Below, in pieces: positions 8,279-17,253 of a stretch of DNA of 37,647 nt (positions are counted from its first letter, which is position 1; each line of letters opens with the position of its first letter). Under the pieces are notes generated by a model. That model saw nothing but the letters and a program-made list of their open reading frames with translations, was not told the DNA's origin and did not search any database. This DNA is from Gammaproteobacteria bacterium (GTDB lineage Bacteria > Pseudomonadota > Gammaproteobacteria > JAKBBU01): the NCBI GenBank assembly GCA_021773195.1, contig JAJFKN010000043.1, positions 1 through 37,647 of the forward strand, in the 5' to 3' direction. Position numbers and translations under genes: made by a program.

Positions 8279-8385
8279 TGTTCTTCTCGCTATTGGATTA
8301 ATTTTATGGCGACACTGTACAATAAAATGCTTGGAAATTGAACTCTATTTTTTGCTGAAGAGTGTCTTGAGAGATAATCTTTTGA

Positions 8386-9540
8386 TTAAAAGGCATTAAA
8401 ACCCGTGATATAGCGCCCCAGAATGAGGTGCTGGATATTGTCGGTGCCTTCGTAAGTGTACACGGCTTCTAGGTTATTCATGTGGCGCATGACATGGTAT
8501 TCCAACATGATGCCATTACCGCCCAAGATATTACGCGCTTTATGGGCGATTTTAATGGCTTCACGGCAAGCGTTCATCTTACCCATGGATACCATGACAT
8601 GATTGCTCTGGCCAGCATCTTTGAGGCGGCCTAATTGGTAATTAAAACATTGGGCTTTGCAAATTTCCGTAAGCATGTCAGCCAAATCTTTTTGAATCAT
8701 TTGGCAACTGGCAACGGGTTTTTCAAATTGAATGCGTTCTTTGGCATAGCTTACTGCTTGCTCGTAACAAAATTCTGCCGCGCCCATGGCACCCCAGGCA
8801 ATACCGTAACGTGCTTGAGTTAAACATTGCAATGGCGCATTTAATCCAATACCACTGCCTGGCAACAATGCATCATCTTCTATAAAGCAGTCTTGCAAAG
8901 CCATTTCACCGGTGGCGGACGCGCGTAAAGACAATTTATTTTCCATGGAGGTAATGCTTAAGCCTTTAGAATCACTAGGTACGATGAAACCACGAATACC
9001 ATCCTCTGTTTTCGCCCAGATAATGGCAATATCCGCAAAGGGTGCATTGGTGAGCCACATTTTACTGCCATTAAGTTGCCAACCACCGTTGACTTTTTTC
9101 GCTGTGGTTTTCATGCTGGCCGGATCAGAACCTGAATTTGGTTCTGTCAAACAAAAACAACCAATAATTTTACCTTGAGCCATGTCTGGTAAGTATTTTG
9201 TTTTTTGCTCTTCACTGCCGAAAGTGAAAATGGGAAACATGCACAAAGAACTCTGTACGGAAATAAAACTGCGTAGGGCACTGTCGCCCCGCTCTAATTC
9301 ATGACACACCAAACCATAAGCCACTGAGCTGGCGTTACTGCCGCCATATTCTTCTGGTAGCGTCATACCCATGAGGCCTAATTTAGCCATTTTAGGCATT
9401 AAATCTTTGGGGAAATAGGCTTTTTCATAAGCATCCATCATCAATGGGATCACTTCACCATCTACGAATTGACGAACGCTCTGTTGAATGAGCTTTTCTT
9501 CCGTGGTTAATTGATTGTCTAGCTGCATTAAATCTTGCAT
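8386..9540 (-). CDS. gcdH: Glutaryl-CoA dehydrogenase
   Basis: GcdH is an FAD enzyme that oxidises and decarboxylates glutaryl-CoA to crotonyl-CoA in lysine and tryptophan breakdown. The 384-residue protein follows the human enzyme closely along its length: SSVAYGLVCHELERGDSALR, SVQSSLCMFPIFTFGSEEQK, the FAD/substrate segment CLTEPNSGSDPASMKTTA (about 130-147), SLRASATGEMALQD, ARYGIAWGAMGAAEFC and MIQKDLADMLTEI. The catalytic base is the Glu in YTYEGTDNI near residue 362, and the tail ends ILGRYITGFNAF. It is the last gene of a run that begins with the glycosyltransferases, four bases after the E1 gene. A decayed copy of its 3' end lies 2.5 kb downstream. No electron-transfer flavoprotein or other lysine-degradation gene is adjacent. 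Confidence 0.93.
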   Translation of the reverse strand: MQDLMQLDNQLTTEEKLIQQSVRQFVDGEVIPLMMDAYEKAYFPKDLMPKMAKLGLMGMTLPEEYGGSNASSVAYGLVCHELERGDSALRSFISVQSSLCMFPIFTFGSEEQKTKYLPDMAQGKIIGCFCLTEPNSGSDPASMKTTAKKVNGGWQLNGSKMWLTNAPFADIAIIWAKTEDGIRGFIVPSDSKGLSITSMENKLSLRASATGEMALQDCFIEDDALLPGSGIGLNAPLQCLTQARYGIAWGAMGAAEFCYEQAVSYAKERIQFEKPVASCQMIQKDLADMLTEICKAQCFNYQLGRLKDAGQSNHVMVSMGKMNACREAIKIAHKARNILGGNGIMLEYHVMRHMNNLEAVYTYEGTDNIQHLILGRYITGFNAF

Positions 9541-9544
9541 TTGG

Positions 9545-11719
9545 CTAACTCCATTGCCTTATCTGTTTAATAATAGCATCTTTGCTAGGTAAGAGGCATT
9601 GCCATTGATCACCCAGGGGGATAAAACAATCCTCCCCTGTAATCCGTTCAATACTTGGCAATGGATCCAGTGATTCCATTAAGTTTGCCATCAAACCTTC
9701 GCTTAAAGAACCACTGCGCCGGCCTTCATCTACGATTAGGATATTTTTCTTACCTTTGCAATATTTGAGAATAGTTTCCATAGGTAATGGTGCTAAACAG
9801 CGTAAATCCATCACTTGTATGGTTAAGCCTTGTTCACTGTGCAATTGAGCTTGTGCCTGACGTGCTAAGAGATGACCATTGCCATAGGTAATAAGAAGTA
9901 TACCCCCTTCCCCAACCGTGCCCACAGCCTCATAAGCTTCATGCACCTGATTATAGGGATGCAACCAACCACCATCGCCCTGTTGCAATAAATCTTTTTG
10001 CGCATAAAGAGCAATAGGTTCCAAGATAATAACAAGCCGTCTTTCATCCTGGGCTAGGCGCATGGCTTCGCGGTATAAACCTGGTGCATTTTGAGGATGA
10101 CTGGGACAAAGGACTATAACGCCAGGTAAATCTCTTAAAACAGAAATGCTGTTGTCATTATGAAAATGCCCGCCAAAGCCTTTTTGGTAAGCAAAAGATG
10201 GAATGCGCAAAACCATAGGATTAGTAAATTGTCCCTGCGAAAAGAATGGCAGTGTGGCGGCTTCGCCTCGAATTTGGTCTTCAGCATTATGATAATAAGC
10301 TAAAAACTGAATTTCTGGCATAGGCAATAAACCATTATGCGCCATACCTATAGCCGTACCTAGAATAGAGGTTTCATCTAACAACGTATCTAACACCCGC
10401 GCGGGACCAAAACGCTTTTGTAGGTTAGCCGTCACATGATAAACACCACCGGCTTTCCCTACATCCTCACCCAAAACAATAATATTTTGATACTCCAGCA
10501 TTAAATCCGTTAAAGTGTGATTGATATTCTGTGCTAGGGTTCGCGGGCGTTCCAATAAAGCGTAGTCTTCACCAAAACAAGCTTGTCTGTCTTTTTTAAG
10601 AAGTTTATATTTTTTAACTTTTGGTGGAATAATGGAATGCATGATTTTCTTTGCTGTATCAAGACATTTTGTATCCATCAATATTTCTTCTTCTTTTTCA
10701 ATTATTTCCCCAATATTCTTATAACGTTGGATAATGGCGTCTTTATCTATGAAATTTATCAAGTAGGCTGCTGTATACAACAGAGGGTCTTTTTCTTCAG
10801 CCGACTTAATGTCTTGAAGGCTGCGATAATTGGATTCAATATCCGTACCTGCGTGTCCCAGATAACGCTCTGTATGCATATGCATAAAAACAGGCTCATG
10901 ACGTTGTCTGGCAATCTTTTCAGCGGCCTTGGCACAGGCGTATACATCAAGTACATCGCAGCCATTGCAGGATAAGTAATGCAAAAATGGCTTAGATGAA
11001 AACTGTTTTTCGATCCAATCACTGGGTGTGGGCACTGAAATCCCAAGTCCATTATCTTCACATATAAAAACTATGGGCAAAGGAAAGTGACCATGACAGA
11101 TCCATGAAGCCGTATTAAAGGCTGATAGCGCTGAAGCATGGTTCACACTTGCATCACCAAAGCTGCACAGCACCACACTATCATTGGGCAACTTACTCTT
11201 GAGCTGTAATTCTTTAACCAATCTTAAAGAAAAAGCCATACCAACCGCCTTAGGCAAATGAGAAGCTATGGTGCTGGTTTGTGGAGGGACATTTAACGCT
11301 AAACTGCCAAATACCTTATGCCGCCCACCCGCCATAGGATCTTGATCGCTGGCCATCAATGACAATAAAATATCTCTGGTATAATTTATGCCTGCTATTT
11401 TGCGCGCTCTCTCAAACATAAAAGCGCCACTTCGGTAATGCAAAAAAGCCATGTCAGTGACTTGAAAAGCTCGCGCAATAGCCGCGTTACCTTCATGGCC
11501 GCTGCTCCCAATGGTATAGTATCCTCGACCTTGGGATTTTAACTTGCGCGCCATGAAGTCCATATGTCGGCTGTAGCATTGAGATTCAAATAGGGCTAGT
11601 AAGTCTTCAGACTGAAGACTCAGATTACTTAAAGAAAACTTGGTCGAAATATTGGGTAATTTTTTGTTATCGACTCTTTCAAGAAATTGTTGATGAAGTG
11701 CATCTGCTCTATCATACAT
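9545..11719 (-). CDS. Fused alpha/beta 2-oxoacid dehydrogenase E1, thiamine-diphosphate dependent
   Basis: E1 enzymes decarboxylate a 2-oxoacid on thiamine diphosphate and pass the acyl group to a lipoyl E2. Here both subunits are one 724-residue chain. The alpha part (about 1-365) has YTIGSSGHEGN and HYRSGAFMFERAR near the start and the ThDP motif from GDASVN to FICEDNG (about 185-222). The beta part (about 385-724) has the transketolase-type segments IVLGEDVGKAGGVYHVT, LDETSILGTAIGMAHNGLLP and the C-terminal domain ILLITYGNGHL. The pattern is closest to branched-chain (2-oxoisovalerate) E1, but substrate cannot be fixed from sequence. No E2 or E3 gene is adjacent. It sits three bases after the GT4 gene and four before gcdH. 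Confidence 0.85.
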   Translation of the reverse strand: MYDRADALHQQFLERVDNKKLPNISTKFSLSNLSLQSEDLLALFESQCYSRHMDFMARKLKSQGRGYYTIGSSGHEGNAAIARAFQVTDMAFLHYRSGAFMFERARKIAGINYTRDILLSLMASDQDPMAGGRHKVFGSLALNVPPQTSTIASHLPKAVGMAFSLRLVKELQLKSKLPNDSVVLCSFGDASVNHASALSAFNTASWICHGHFPLPIVFICEDNGLGISVPTPSDWIEKQFSSKPFLHYLSCNGCDVLDVYACAKAAEKIARQRHEPVFMHMHTERYLGHAGTDIESNYRSLQDIKSAEEKDPLLYTAAYLINFIDKDAIIQRYKNIGEIIEKEEEILMDTKCLDTAKKIMHSIIPPKVKKYKLLKKDRQACFGEDYALLERPRTLAQNINHTLTDLMLEYQNIIVLGEDVGKAGGVYHVTANLQKRFGPARVLDTLLDETSILGTAIGMAHNGLLPMPEIQFLAYYHNAEDQIRGEAATLPFFSQGQFTNPMVLRIPSFAYQKGFGGHFHNDNSISVLRDLPGVIVLCPSHPQNAPGLYREAMRLAQDERRLVIILEPIALYAQKDLLQQGDGGWLHPYNQVHEAYEAVGTVGEGGILLITYGNGHLLARQAQAQLHSEQGLTIQVMDLRCLAPLPMETILKYCKGKKNILIVDEGRRSGSLSEGLMANLMESLDPLPSIERITGEDCFIPLGDQWQCLLPSKDAIIKQIRQWS

Positions 11720-11722
11720 GGA

Positions 11723-12949
11723 TTACGCCACTTTGCTGCGCGCATGAAGAAGAATTTTTTCATAACATTCTAAACGGCGCTCTGTAATATTATACCAACT
11801 GTAGCTTTTAGATTCGCGACGTGCAAATGCACGCAATTTTGTTGTTTCTTCAGCGGACATATCCAGCAGGGTTATGATGGAATCAGCAAAACCTTGATGA
11901 TTTTCTTTATTCACCACTTCCCCCACGATGTATTCTTCGGAACCACCGCATTCCGTGGCTACGATAGGTAACCCGCAGGCCATGGCTTCTAAGGCAGATA
12001 TGGGGAAGCCTTCTGAACGAGAAGGCATCAAACAAAGGCTGGACATATTCATGATCTTCGCTACAACATCAGGCGATTGGTGTCCAACAAAGTGCATGGA
12101 TTCTACTGAGTATTCACCTTGAATATTACTGATGATATCTTTCAAATCACCAGCACCTAAAACAATGGTATGCACTTCACGTGCTTTTTGAATAATAGCA
12201 TTGCTCTTAAGCAACACATCAATGCCCTTGGTTAAGGATAATTTCCCTGCGAAACATAAAATGGGCGCACCTTTAGGAATGGTTAAATTTAATTTCTTTA
12301 ACAGATCTTCACGGTTCACATCCATGGGTTTAAACACACTTTCCATGAAGCCGTTTTGTAATACCACAAAACGTTCAGAGGAAAAACCATACATTTTTTC
12401 CATGCGTTCTTTATGGGGTTCAGTTAGTGCAAAAATAAGGTCAGGTTTATGTGGGGCATTTAAAATGCGTTGCTGCATTTTTTTATCAAACTCAAAGCCT
12501 AATTGGTCACTACTGTGAGAAGCACAAACATAGGGAAACCCCTTCTTGCCCACCAGCATATCCATAGCCCATATATGTTGGCACTCCACGACATCGGGTT
12601 TAAAATCTTTAATGACTTCGTCAAATTTTTCTTCAAAGGACTCTAAATACAAATTCCATTGCGCATCAGACAAATCTGCAAAGGTTAAATTAATCGGGCT
12701 TCGAGGATGTGGATCGGGAATCATTAAAGGAAAACTGGGTAAGGTTATGGAATCTTTTTCTAAAGGGAATGGCCAAATAACAAACCTGTCGTCTTCATAA
12801 TAGCGTTGTGCATCAGGCGAATCCATAGCCAAGTCAGGAAAGATCAACTTTACCTTGTGACCCATTTTCGTAAGTTCGTCCATGACCGCTTCACAAACAT
12901 TAAAGCTGCCCGTGCCCCAAGATCCCGTACAGGTAAATAATACGTTCAT
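11723..12949 (-). CDS. GT4-family glycosyltransferase
   Basis: This is a predicted cytosolic retaining glycosyltransferase with the GT-B double Rossmann fold. The N-domain starts MNVLFTCTGSWGTGSFNVCE (Gly-rich acceptor-side loop) and contains DVVECQHIWAMDMLVGKKG. The C-domain has the GT4 sugar-nucleotide landmarks: VLQNGF, ILCFAGKLSLTKGIDVLLK (about 230-248), VGHQSPDVVAKIM and the signature MPSRSEGFPISALEAMACGLPIVATE (about 308-333), whose EGFP-x-E core is the E-x7-E catalytic motif. Its 408 residues are typical. ATG 12949 has AGAGAAG seven bases upstream. Twelve bases separate it from the GT87-like gene, so the two probably act in one glycan or glycolipid pathway; donor and acceptor are unknown. 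Confidence 0.88.
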   Translation of the reverse strand: MNVLFTCTGSWGTGSFNVCEAVMDELTKMGHKVKLIFPDLAMDSPDAQRYYEDDRFVIWPFPLEKDSITLPSFPLMIPDPHPRSPINLTFADLSDAQWNLYLESFEEKFDEVIKDFKPDVVECQHIWAMDMLVGKKGFPYVCASHSSDQLGFEFDKKMQQRILNAPHKPDLIFALTEPHKERMEKMYGFSSERFVVLQNGFMESVFKPMDVNREDLLKKLNLTIPKGAPILCFAGKLSLTKGIDVLLKSNAIIQKAREVHTIVLGAGDLKDIISNIQGEYSVESMHFVGHQSPDVVAKIMNMSSLCLMPSRSEGFPISALEAMACGLPIVATECGGSEEYIVGEVVNKENHQGFADSIITLLDMSAEETTKLRAFARRESKSYSWYNITERRLECYEKILLHARSKVA

Positions 12950-12961
12950 TCTAAGCTTCTC

Positions 12962-14182
12962 TTAGGTTGTCGTTGCCTTTCCCCTAGACTCAGTATAGTT
13001 TAGATTCCTCATAAATCCACCACGGAAACAATAGGTTACGACATAAATAGTAAAAATTAGCCCCATCAGAGGCGCAAACCAGGACTTATGGTGCGGGTGA
13101 AGTAATACAGACATATTGTAGCCATTAACCATACCGAGCCACAGGAAGCCCATAACGCATGATTCCACAATACGGCTCTGCTGGAAGGCATTCAGCACAA
13201 AAACCGCTAAGACAGGCCCCAGCATCATATAATCGGTATTTTCTGAATCAGGATTCATTAATAACAGGTAAAGCGCGGCCAAAGTATAAAGTATCCACTC
13301 CCTTCCCGGGGTTTCATTGCGCCTATGGTTTACCCAGGCGACCCACAAAGTTACTAAAGCCATAATGCCTCTGATAATGGTCAAGAAGGTCATATTGAAA
13401 TGAACGCCAAATTGACCGATTAAACCAAAGATACTGGCCCAATTCGTACGTGAAAGACCAAACGCCGTGGCCGATTGCAAAAGGTAGTGGTATTGGAAAT
13501 ACTGACTGATGACATAGTCAGGCTTTTGTGTGAGAAAGGGAAAAGCAAAAACAATCAATCCGCCTAAAAACAAACGCCATGCCATGGGTTTAAAATAAAG
13601 GGCAGCCACTAGTAATACTAAGACAATACTGGTGGTCTTAAAGGCAAAGCAAAGCATGAGAAGAATAGCCGCCTTTGTCCAATGTTCTTTTTGTAGTTGA
13701 GCCAACGAAAAAAACATCAATGCCACCATTAATACATTCATTTGGCCATTTCTAGCTGAACTGGCTAACAAGGCCAAAGTGAATAACGTAGCCATGGGGA
13801 AAAGTTTTATTTGAAAGGGCTTTAAAAATTCACGTAAACTGAAGGCCAAGGCCGCAATGGATATCACCCGAAAAATAATTTCACCACTCAATCTCGGTAA
13901 CCAGGTGAAGGGCGTAAATAAAATGGCAGATTGTGGCATATAGAGGTAACCCATACCTCCGAAAACATAAACTTTTAAGTTGTGATACCAAACCAGATGT
14001 GGGTAGAGGTCTTTGCTCTGCCACCAATTTTGCGAAGCGTCCCAGTAAGAATGCAACACACTGTGTTTTGGGAAGGTCACAAAGACCACTAGAGCAATAA
14101 CGCCAGTGAAAACGACCCACGCTATCCAAGCGACAGTATCGTTGTTAATCAGTTTCACGGCCTTGTGTAATATCTCTTTCAC
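12962..14182 (-). CDS. Polytopic membrane glycosyltransferase, GT87/DUF2029-like
   Basis: The 406-residue protein has about ten hydrophobic segments, starting WIAWVVFTGVIALVVFV and ending LIFTIYVVTYCF. The loop after the first segment carries HSYWDASQNWWQSKDLYPHL, and a WYHNLKVYVFGGMGYLYMP stretch follows, resembling the DUF2029/GT87 polyprenyl-phosphate-mannose-dependent transferases that act on the periplasmic side. I start it at GTG 14182, where AAAGGA lies six bases upstream. A TTG at 14230 would extend it 16 codons into the end of the permease gene with no ribosome site. It is followed closely by the GT4 gene. A polysaccharide-polymerase role cannot be excluded. Confidence 0.7.
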   Translation of the reverse strand: MKEILHKAVKLINNDTVAWIAWVVFTGVIALVVFVTFPKHSVLHSYWDASQNWWQSKDLYPHLVWYHNLKVYVFGGMGYLYMPQSAILFTPFTWLPRLSGEIIFRVISIAALAFSLREFLKPFQIKLFPMATLFTLALLASSARNGQMNVLMVALMFFSLAQLQKEHWTKAAILLMLCFAFKTTSIVLVLLVAALYFKPMAWRLFLGGLIVFAFPFLTQKPDYVISQYFQYHYLLQSATAFGLSRTNWASIFGLIGQFGVHFNMTFLTIIRGIMALVTLWVAWVNHRRNETPGREWILYTLAALYLLLMNPDSENTDYMMLGPVLAVFVLNAFQQSRIVESCVMGFLWLGMVNGYNMSVLLHPHHKSWFAPLMGLIFTIYVVTYCFRGGFMRNLNYTESRGKATTT

Positions 14183-14192
14183 ATCCTTTCCT

Positions 14193-14876
14193 TTATTGAG
14201 TACTTTGAGGAATATATAATCGACGTTCAAGCCAACGAAAAACCAGCATGACCAAGCTGTTTAATAATAAATATAAAATACCCGCAATGATAAAGAACTC
14301 CATGGTGGCATAAGTTTCTGCCACAATTTGCCGAGTCATGCCCATCAAATCCAACAATGTAATCGTGCTTGCCAGAGAGCTGCCCTTCAATACCATTATA
14401 ACTTCGTTGGAATAAGCCGGCAGCACAAAACGTAAAGCCCGCGGCCAAACAATGCGACGGAACATTAGCCCATGGGACATACCATAGGCCTGCGCTGCTT
14501 CTTTTTCATTTCTCGGAACTGAGGCAATAGCCCCCAAGACTAATTCCGTCGTATAGGCTGACGTGTTAATAGCTAACGCAATAATGGCGCATGCTAAGGG
14601 TTGCTTGAAGATCTCCCATAAAAAACTATGCCGAATGAAATCAATTTGACTGCTGCCAAAATAAATCAGAAAAATTTGTACTAACAGTGGCGTCCCACGA
14701 ATGAAAAAGACATAAGCGTCAATGGGAAAGCATAGCCATTTAGGCAAGCTAACTTTTAGCATACTCAATAATAAAGATATAATTAAGCCTACACACAGTG
14801 ATGATGACACCAACAGAACCGTTAACCACATACCTTGCAGTAATTGAGGGAGATATTGCCAAGCTAATTGTAGCAT
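14193..14876 (-). CDS. Polar amino-acid ABC transporter permease (HisM/ArtM-like)
   Basis: This is one of two inner-membrane permeases of a His/Arg/Lys-type importer. It has 227 residues with about five membrane spans. The TM domain starts LLQGMWLTVLLVSSSLCVGLIISLLLS, followed by VFFIRGTPLLVQIFLIYFG, the family-conserved RGTPLLVQ segment. The cytoplasmic EAA loop that contacts the ATPase is EKEAAQAYGMSHGLMFRRIVWPRALRFVLPAYSNE (about 129-163). ATG 14876 starts two bases before the stop of the preceding permease gene on this strand. It closes the transporter gene set; the GT87-like gene begins ten bases after its stop. Confidence 0.9.
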   Translation of the reverse strand: MLQLAWQYLPQLLQGMWLTVLLVSSSLCVGLIISLLLSMLKVSLPKWLCFPIDAYVFFIRGTPLLVQIFLIYFGSSQIDFIRHSFLWEIFKQPLACAIIALAINTSAYTTELVLGAIASVPRNEKEAAQAYGMSHGLMFRRIVWPRALRFVLPAYSNEVIMVLKGSSLASTITLLDLMGMTRQIVAETYATMEFFIIAGILYLLLNSLVMLVFRWLERRLYIPQSTQ

Positions 14877-14877
14877 G

Positions 14878-15549
14878 TTACCCCTCCACTCTTATATGAC
14901 GACTCACACGTTTTGATATGTACTTCTGTCCTATCATCGATAGGGATGTCAATAACAAATATATTAGTGCGCAAGCGCCAAAAAAAGTAAAGGGTTGCTT
15001 GGTAAAGGCCGTGGCATTCTGGGTGGCACGCATCAGGTCTGTCAATCCAATCAGTGATACCAGCGCCGTATCTTTTAATAAAACAAACCATAAATTACCT
15101 AAACCCGGTAAGGCATGGCGCCATACCTGGGGTAAGATAATCCGTCTTAGACGTTTTAAACCATAAAAACCATAGGCTGCAGCGGCTTGGAATTGGCCCG
15201 TTGGGATAGCAAGGTAAGCCCCCCTAAAGGTTTCCGTAGCATAGGCACCAAAGATTAAAGCCAATGCTGAAACACCGGCAATGAAGCTACTAACCGCAAT
15301 GTATTTACCAAAGAGTTTGCTTAAAACAATAGTGCCACCAAAGTAAACAAGAAATAAGACCAATAATTCCGGTACGCCACGTACCACTGAAGTTAACACT
15401 CGAGCAATTGAACGAGCAATTCGACTATTAGACAATTTCATGGAGGCGCCCGTGATGCCCAACAGCAATCCTAGAATTAATGCAGCCACGGCTAACTTAA
15501 TGGTGACCCATGTTCCGGCTAATAGTAAAGGTAGAAAACCATGCAGCAT
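14878..15549 (-). CDS. Polar amino-acid ABC transporter permease (HisQ/ArtQ-like)
   Basis: This is the second permease of the importer, 223 residues with about five spans. Key segments are LLAGTWVTIKLAVAALILGLLLG, the VVRGVPELLVLFLVYFGG stretch matching the RG-x-PELL motif of the HisQ/ArtQ type, and an EAA loop FQAAAAYGFYGLKRLRRIILPQVWRHALPGLGN. The preferred start is ATG 15549, which overlaps the stop of the binding-protein gene as TGATG. A GTG one codon earlier is possible. The tight overlap on both sides implies translational coupling in one operon. Substrate is probably a basic amino acid, judged from the ATPase and binding protein; glutamine is not excluded. Confidence 0.9.
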   Translation of the reverse strand: MLHGFLPLLLAGTWVTIKLAVAALILGLLLGITGASMKLSNSRIARSIARVLTSVVRGVPELLVLFLVYFGGTIVLSKLFGKYIAVSSFIAGVSALALIFGAYATETFRGAYLAIPTGQFQAAAAYGFYGLKRLRRIILPQVWRHALPGLGNLWFVLLKDTALVSLIGLTDLMRATQNATAFTKQPFTFFGACALIYLLLTSLSMIGQKYISKRVSRHIRVEG

Positions 15550-16328
15550 CACTTAGGCATCTTACCAAAATATTGTTTATAAATTTGATTGTAAGTGCCG
15601 TTAGCGCGAATAGCCGCTAAAGCATCATTCAATTGCTTTAGCAATTTAGTGTTGCCTTTCTTTACTGCAATACCAAAGCCTTGGTTGAAAAAACGTGGGT
15701 CGCCAATGGGTTGACCCGCAAAGGCATAAGTAGCTGGCTTTTGTTTCTTCAACCAATTGCCCATCAAAGGGGTATCACCCAATACTGCGTCAACACGTCC
15801 TGAGGCAAGATCCAAAAATGCCTGTTCTTGGCTAGCATAAGTTTTTACTTTAATATCATTGCCAAAAGTGGCATGGAGGTACTGCTCTAATACCGTACCG
15901 CCCTGCACGCCAATGGTTTTGCCTTTTATGGATTTCGCGTCGGGAATAAAGTGACTGGCAACGGGGGCCACAAAACTTACTGTATCAAAATAATAAGGCT
16001 TGGTGAAATCTACTTGCTGTTGTCGTTGTTTTGTAATGGCCATTGCCCCAATGAGGGCATCAAACTTACCCATTTGTAAACTTGGAATCAAACTAGTCCA
16101 GGGTTGGTTGGTAAAACTGCAGTGGGCATCCATTTGTATGCAAAGCGCTTTGGCTATATCAATATCAAACCCTTTTATTTGGCCGGTTTGATCAACATAT
16201 TCAAAGGGAGGATAACTGGCTTCTGTTGCGAACTGTATACTTTGTTCTGCCGGTGGTTTTGTTACAGCCATGCTTATCATGGGCAAAGACAATAACAATG
16301 CCATTAATAGAATCTTCATACATTTCAT
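15549..16328 (-). CDS. Periplasmic amino-acid-binding protein of the ABC importer (ArtJ/HisJ-like)
   Basis: The 259-residue protein has a Sec signal peptide (KILLMALLLSLPMISMAVT, cleavage probably after SMA near residue 22), so it is periplasmic. The mature part is a bacterial extracellular solute-binding protein family 3 domain: FATEASYPPFEYVDQTGQIK, GFDIDIAKALC, the WTSLIPSLQMGKFDALIGAM stretch, ITKQRQQQVDFTKPYY, KTIGVQGGTVLEQYL and VDAVLGDTPLMGNWL. The arrangement matches lysine/arginine/ornithine and arginine binding proteins. ATG 16328 is preceded by AGAGGA; an ATG three codons in is possible. It lies between the ATPase gene (21 bases upstream) and the permease genes. Confidence 0.93.
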   Translation of the reverse strand: MKCMKILLMALLLSLPMISMAVTKPPAEQSIQFATEASYPPFEYVDQTGQIKGFDIDIAKALCIQMDAHCSFTNQPWTSLIPSLQMGKFDALIGAMAITKQRQQQVDFTKPYYFDTVSFVAPVASHFIPDAKSIKGKTIGVQGGTVLEQYLHATFGNDIKVKTYASQEQAFLDLASGRVDAVLGDTPLMGNWLKKQKPATYAFAGQPIGDPRFFNQGFGIAVKKGNTKLLKQLNDALAAIRANGTYNQIYKQYFGKMPK

Positions 16329-16349
16329 GCTCGCTTCCTCTTAAATAGA

Positions 16350-17141
16350 TTAATCAATAACCGCGCCAATGAATTGGGCAAATCGCTGGCTTTTTGGTGT
16401 ATTAAATACAGTTTGTGGGTCGCCCTGCTCGACGATTTCGCCCTTATCTAAAAATATTACTTGAGTTGCCACTTCTTTTGCAAAACCCATTTCATGGGTA
16501 GCAATGATCATGGTCATTCCCAGTTTTGCTAATTCCTTCATGACTTGTAGTACTTCACCTACCATCTCAGGATCTAAGGCTGATGTAGGCTCGTCAAATA
16601 AAATAACTTTCGGTTTCATAGCAAGCGCACGTGCAATGGCCGCTCGTTGTTGTTGTCCACCCGATAACATACTAGGGTATTGATGATGTTTGTCGCTTAA
16701 ACCCACCTGTTCCAGCAGCGCTTGAGCTTCTTGGCGTACCTCATCTTTGGGACGTTTTAATACGTACAGAGGTGCTTCCATGACATTTTCTAATACCGTA
16801 AGATGGGGCCAAAGATTAAATTGCTGGAAAACCATTACGGCGTGGGTTCGTAATTCTTGAATGGCCTGCTTAGAGCCCCGCTTCAAATGGCCGTCTTTAC
16901 GGGTTTCGATGCTGATGGCATTACCCTCCAGAGCAATCTCTCCAGCGTCGGGCATGGTAAGGAAATTGAGGCAACGTAATAAGGTGCTCTTACCTGAGCC
17001 ACTTTGACCAAGCAAGGCGATGACATCGCCACTACGGGCTGACAGAGATACATCTCGCAGCACATTAATGCCTGCAAAGTCTTTTTTGATATGTTTAGCA
17101 GTTAGTACCATGGATGATTGGTTCAAAGCGATATACCCCAT
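16350..17141 (-). CDS. Polar amino-acid ABC transporter ATPase (HisP-like)
   Basis: This ATPase energises the importer. In order: Walker [10 protein letters not shown], a Q-loop [21 protein letters not shown], signature [15 protein letters not shown], Walker [21 protein letters not shown] and switch ATHEMGFA. The segment around [14 protein letters not shown] is an insertion seen in HisP of the histidine/LAO system, so it is closer to HisP than to ArtP. The open frame starts at ATG 17141, but [12 protein letters not shown] at 17111 is an equally plausible start; neither has a strong ribosome site. It is the first gene of the importer set on this strand, about 110 bases after the fliA stop. Confidence 0.92.
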   Translation of the reverse strand: MGYIALNQSSMVLTAKHIKKDFAGINVLRDVSLSARSGDVIALLGQSGSGKSTLLRCLNFLTMPDAGEIALEGNAISIETRKDGHLKRGSKQAIQELRTHAVMVFQQFNLWPHLTVLENVMEAPLYVLKRPKDEVRQEAQALLEQVGLSDKHHQYPSMLSGGQQQRAAIARALAMKPKVILFDEPTSALDPEMVGEVLQVMKELAKLGMTMIIATHEMGFAKEVATQVIFLDKGEIVEQGDPQTVFNTPKSQRFAQFIGAVID

Positions 17142-17253
17142 TTGCGCGGGAGCTATTTAAGCACAAGCCATGGATTAATGCAACTCATTGCAAAATAAAG
17201 AGTTTTATCAAAAACTTAGGTGTGATCATAAAAAATAGCCTTAAAACATCGTC

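Noticed and set aside
10583..10975. 130-codon open frame opposite the E1 gene
   Set aside because: Phe-rich antisense shadow of a well-supported coding region.
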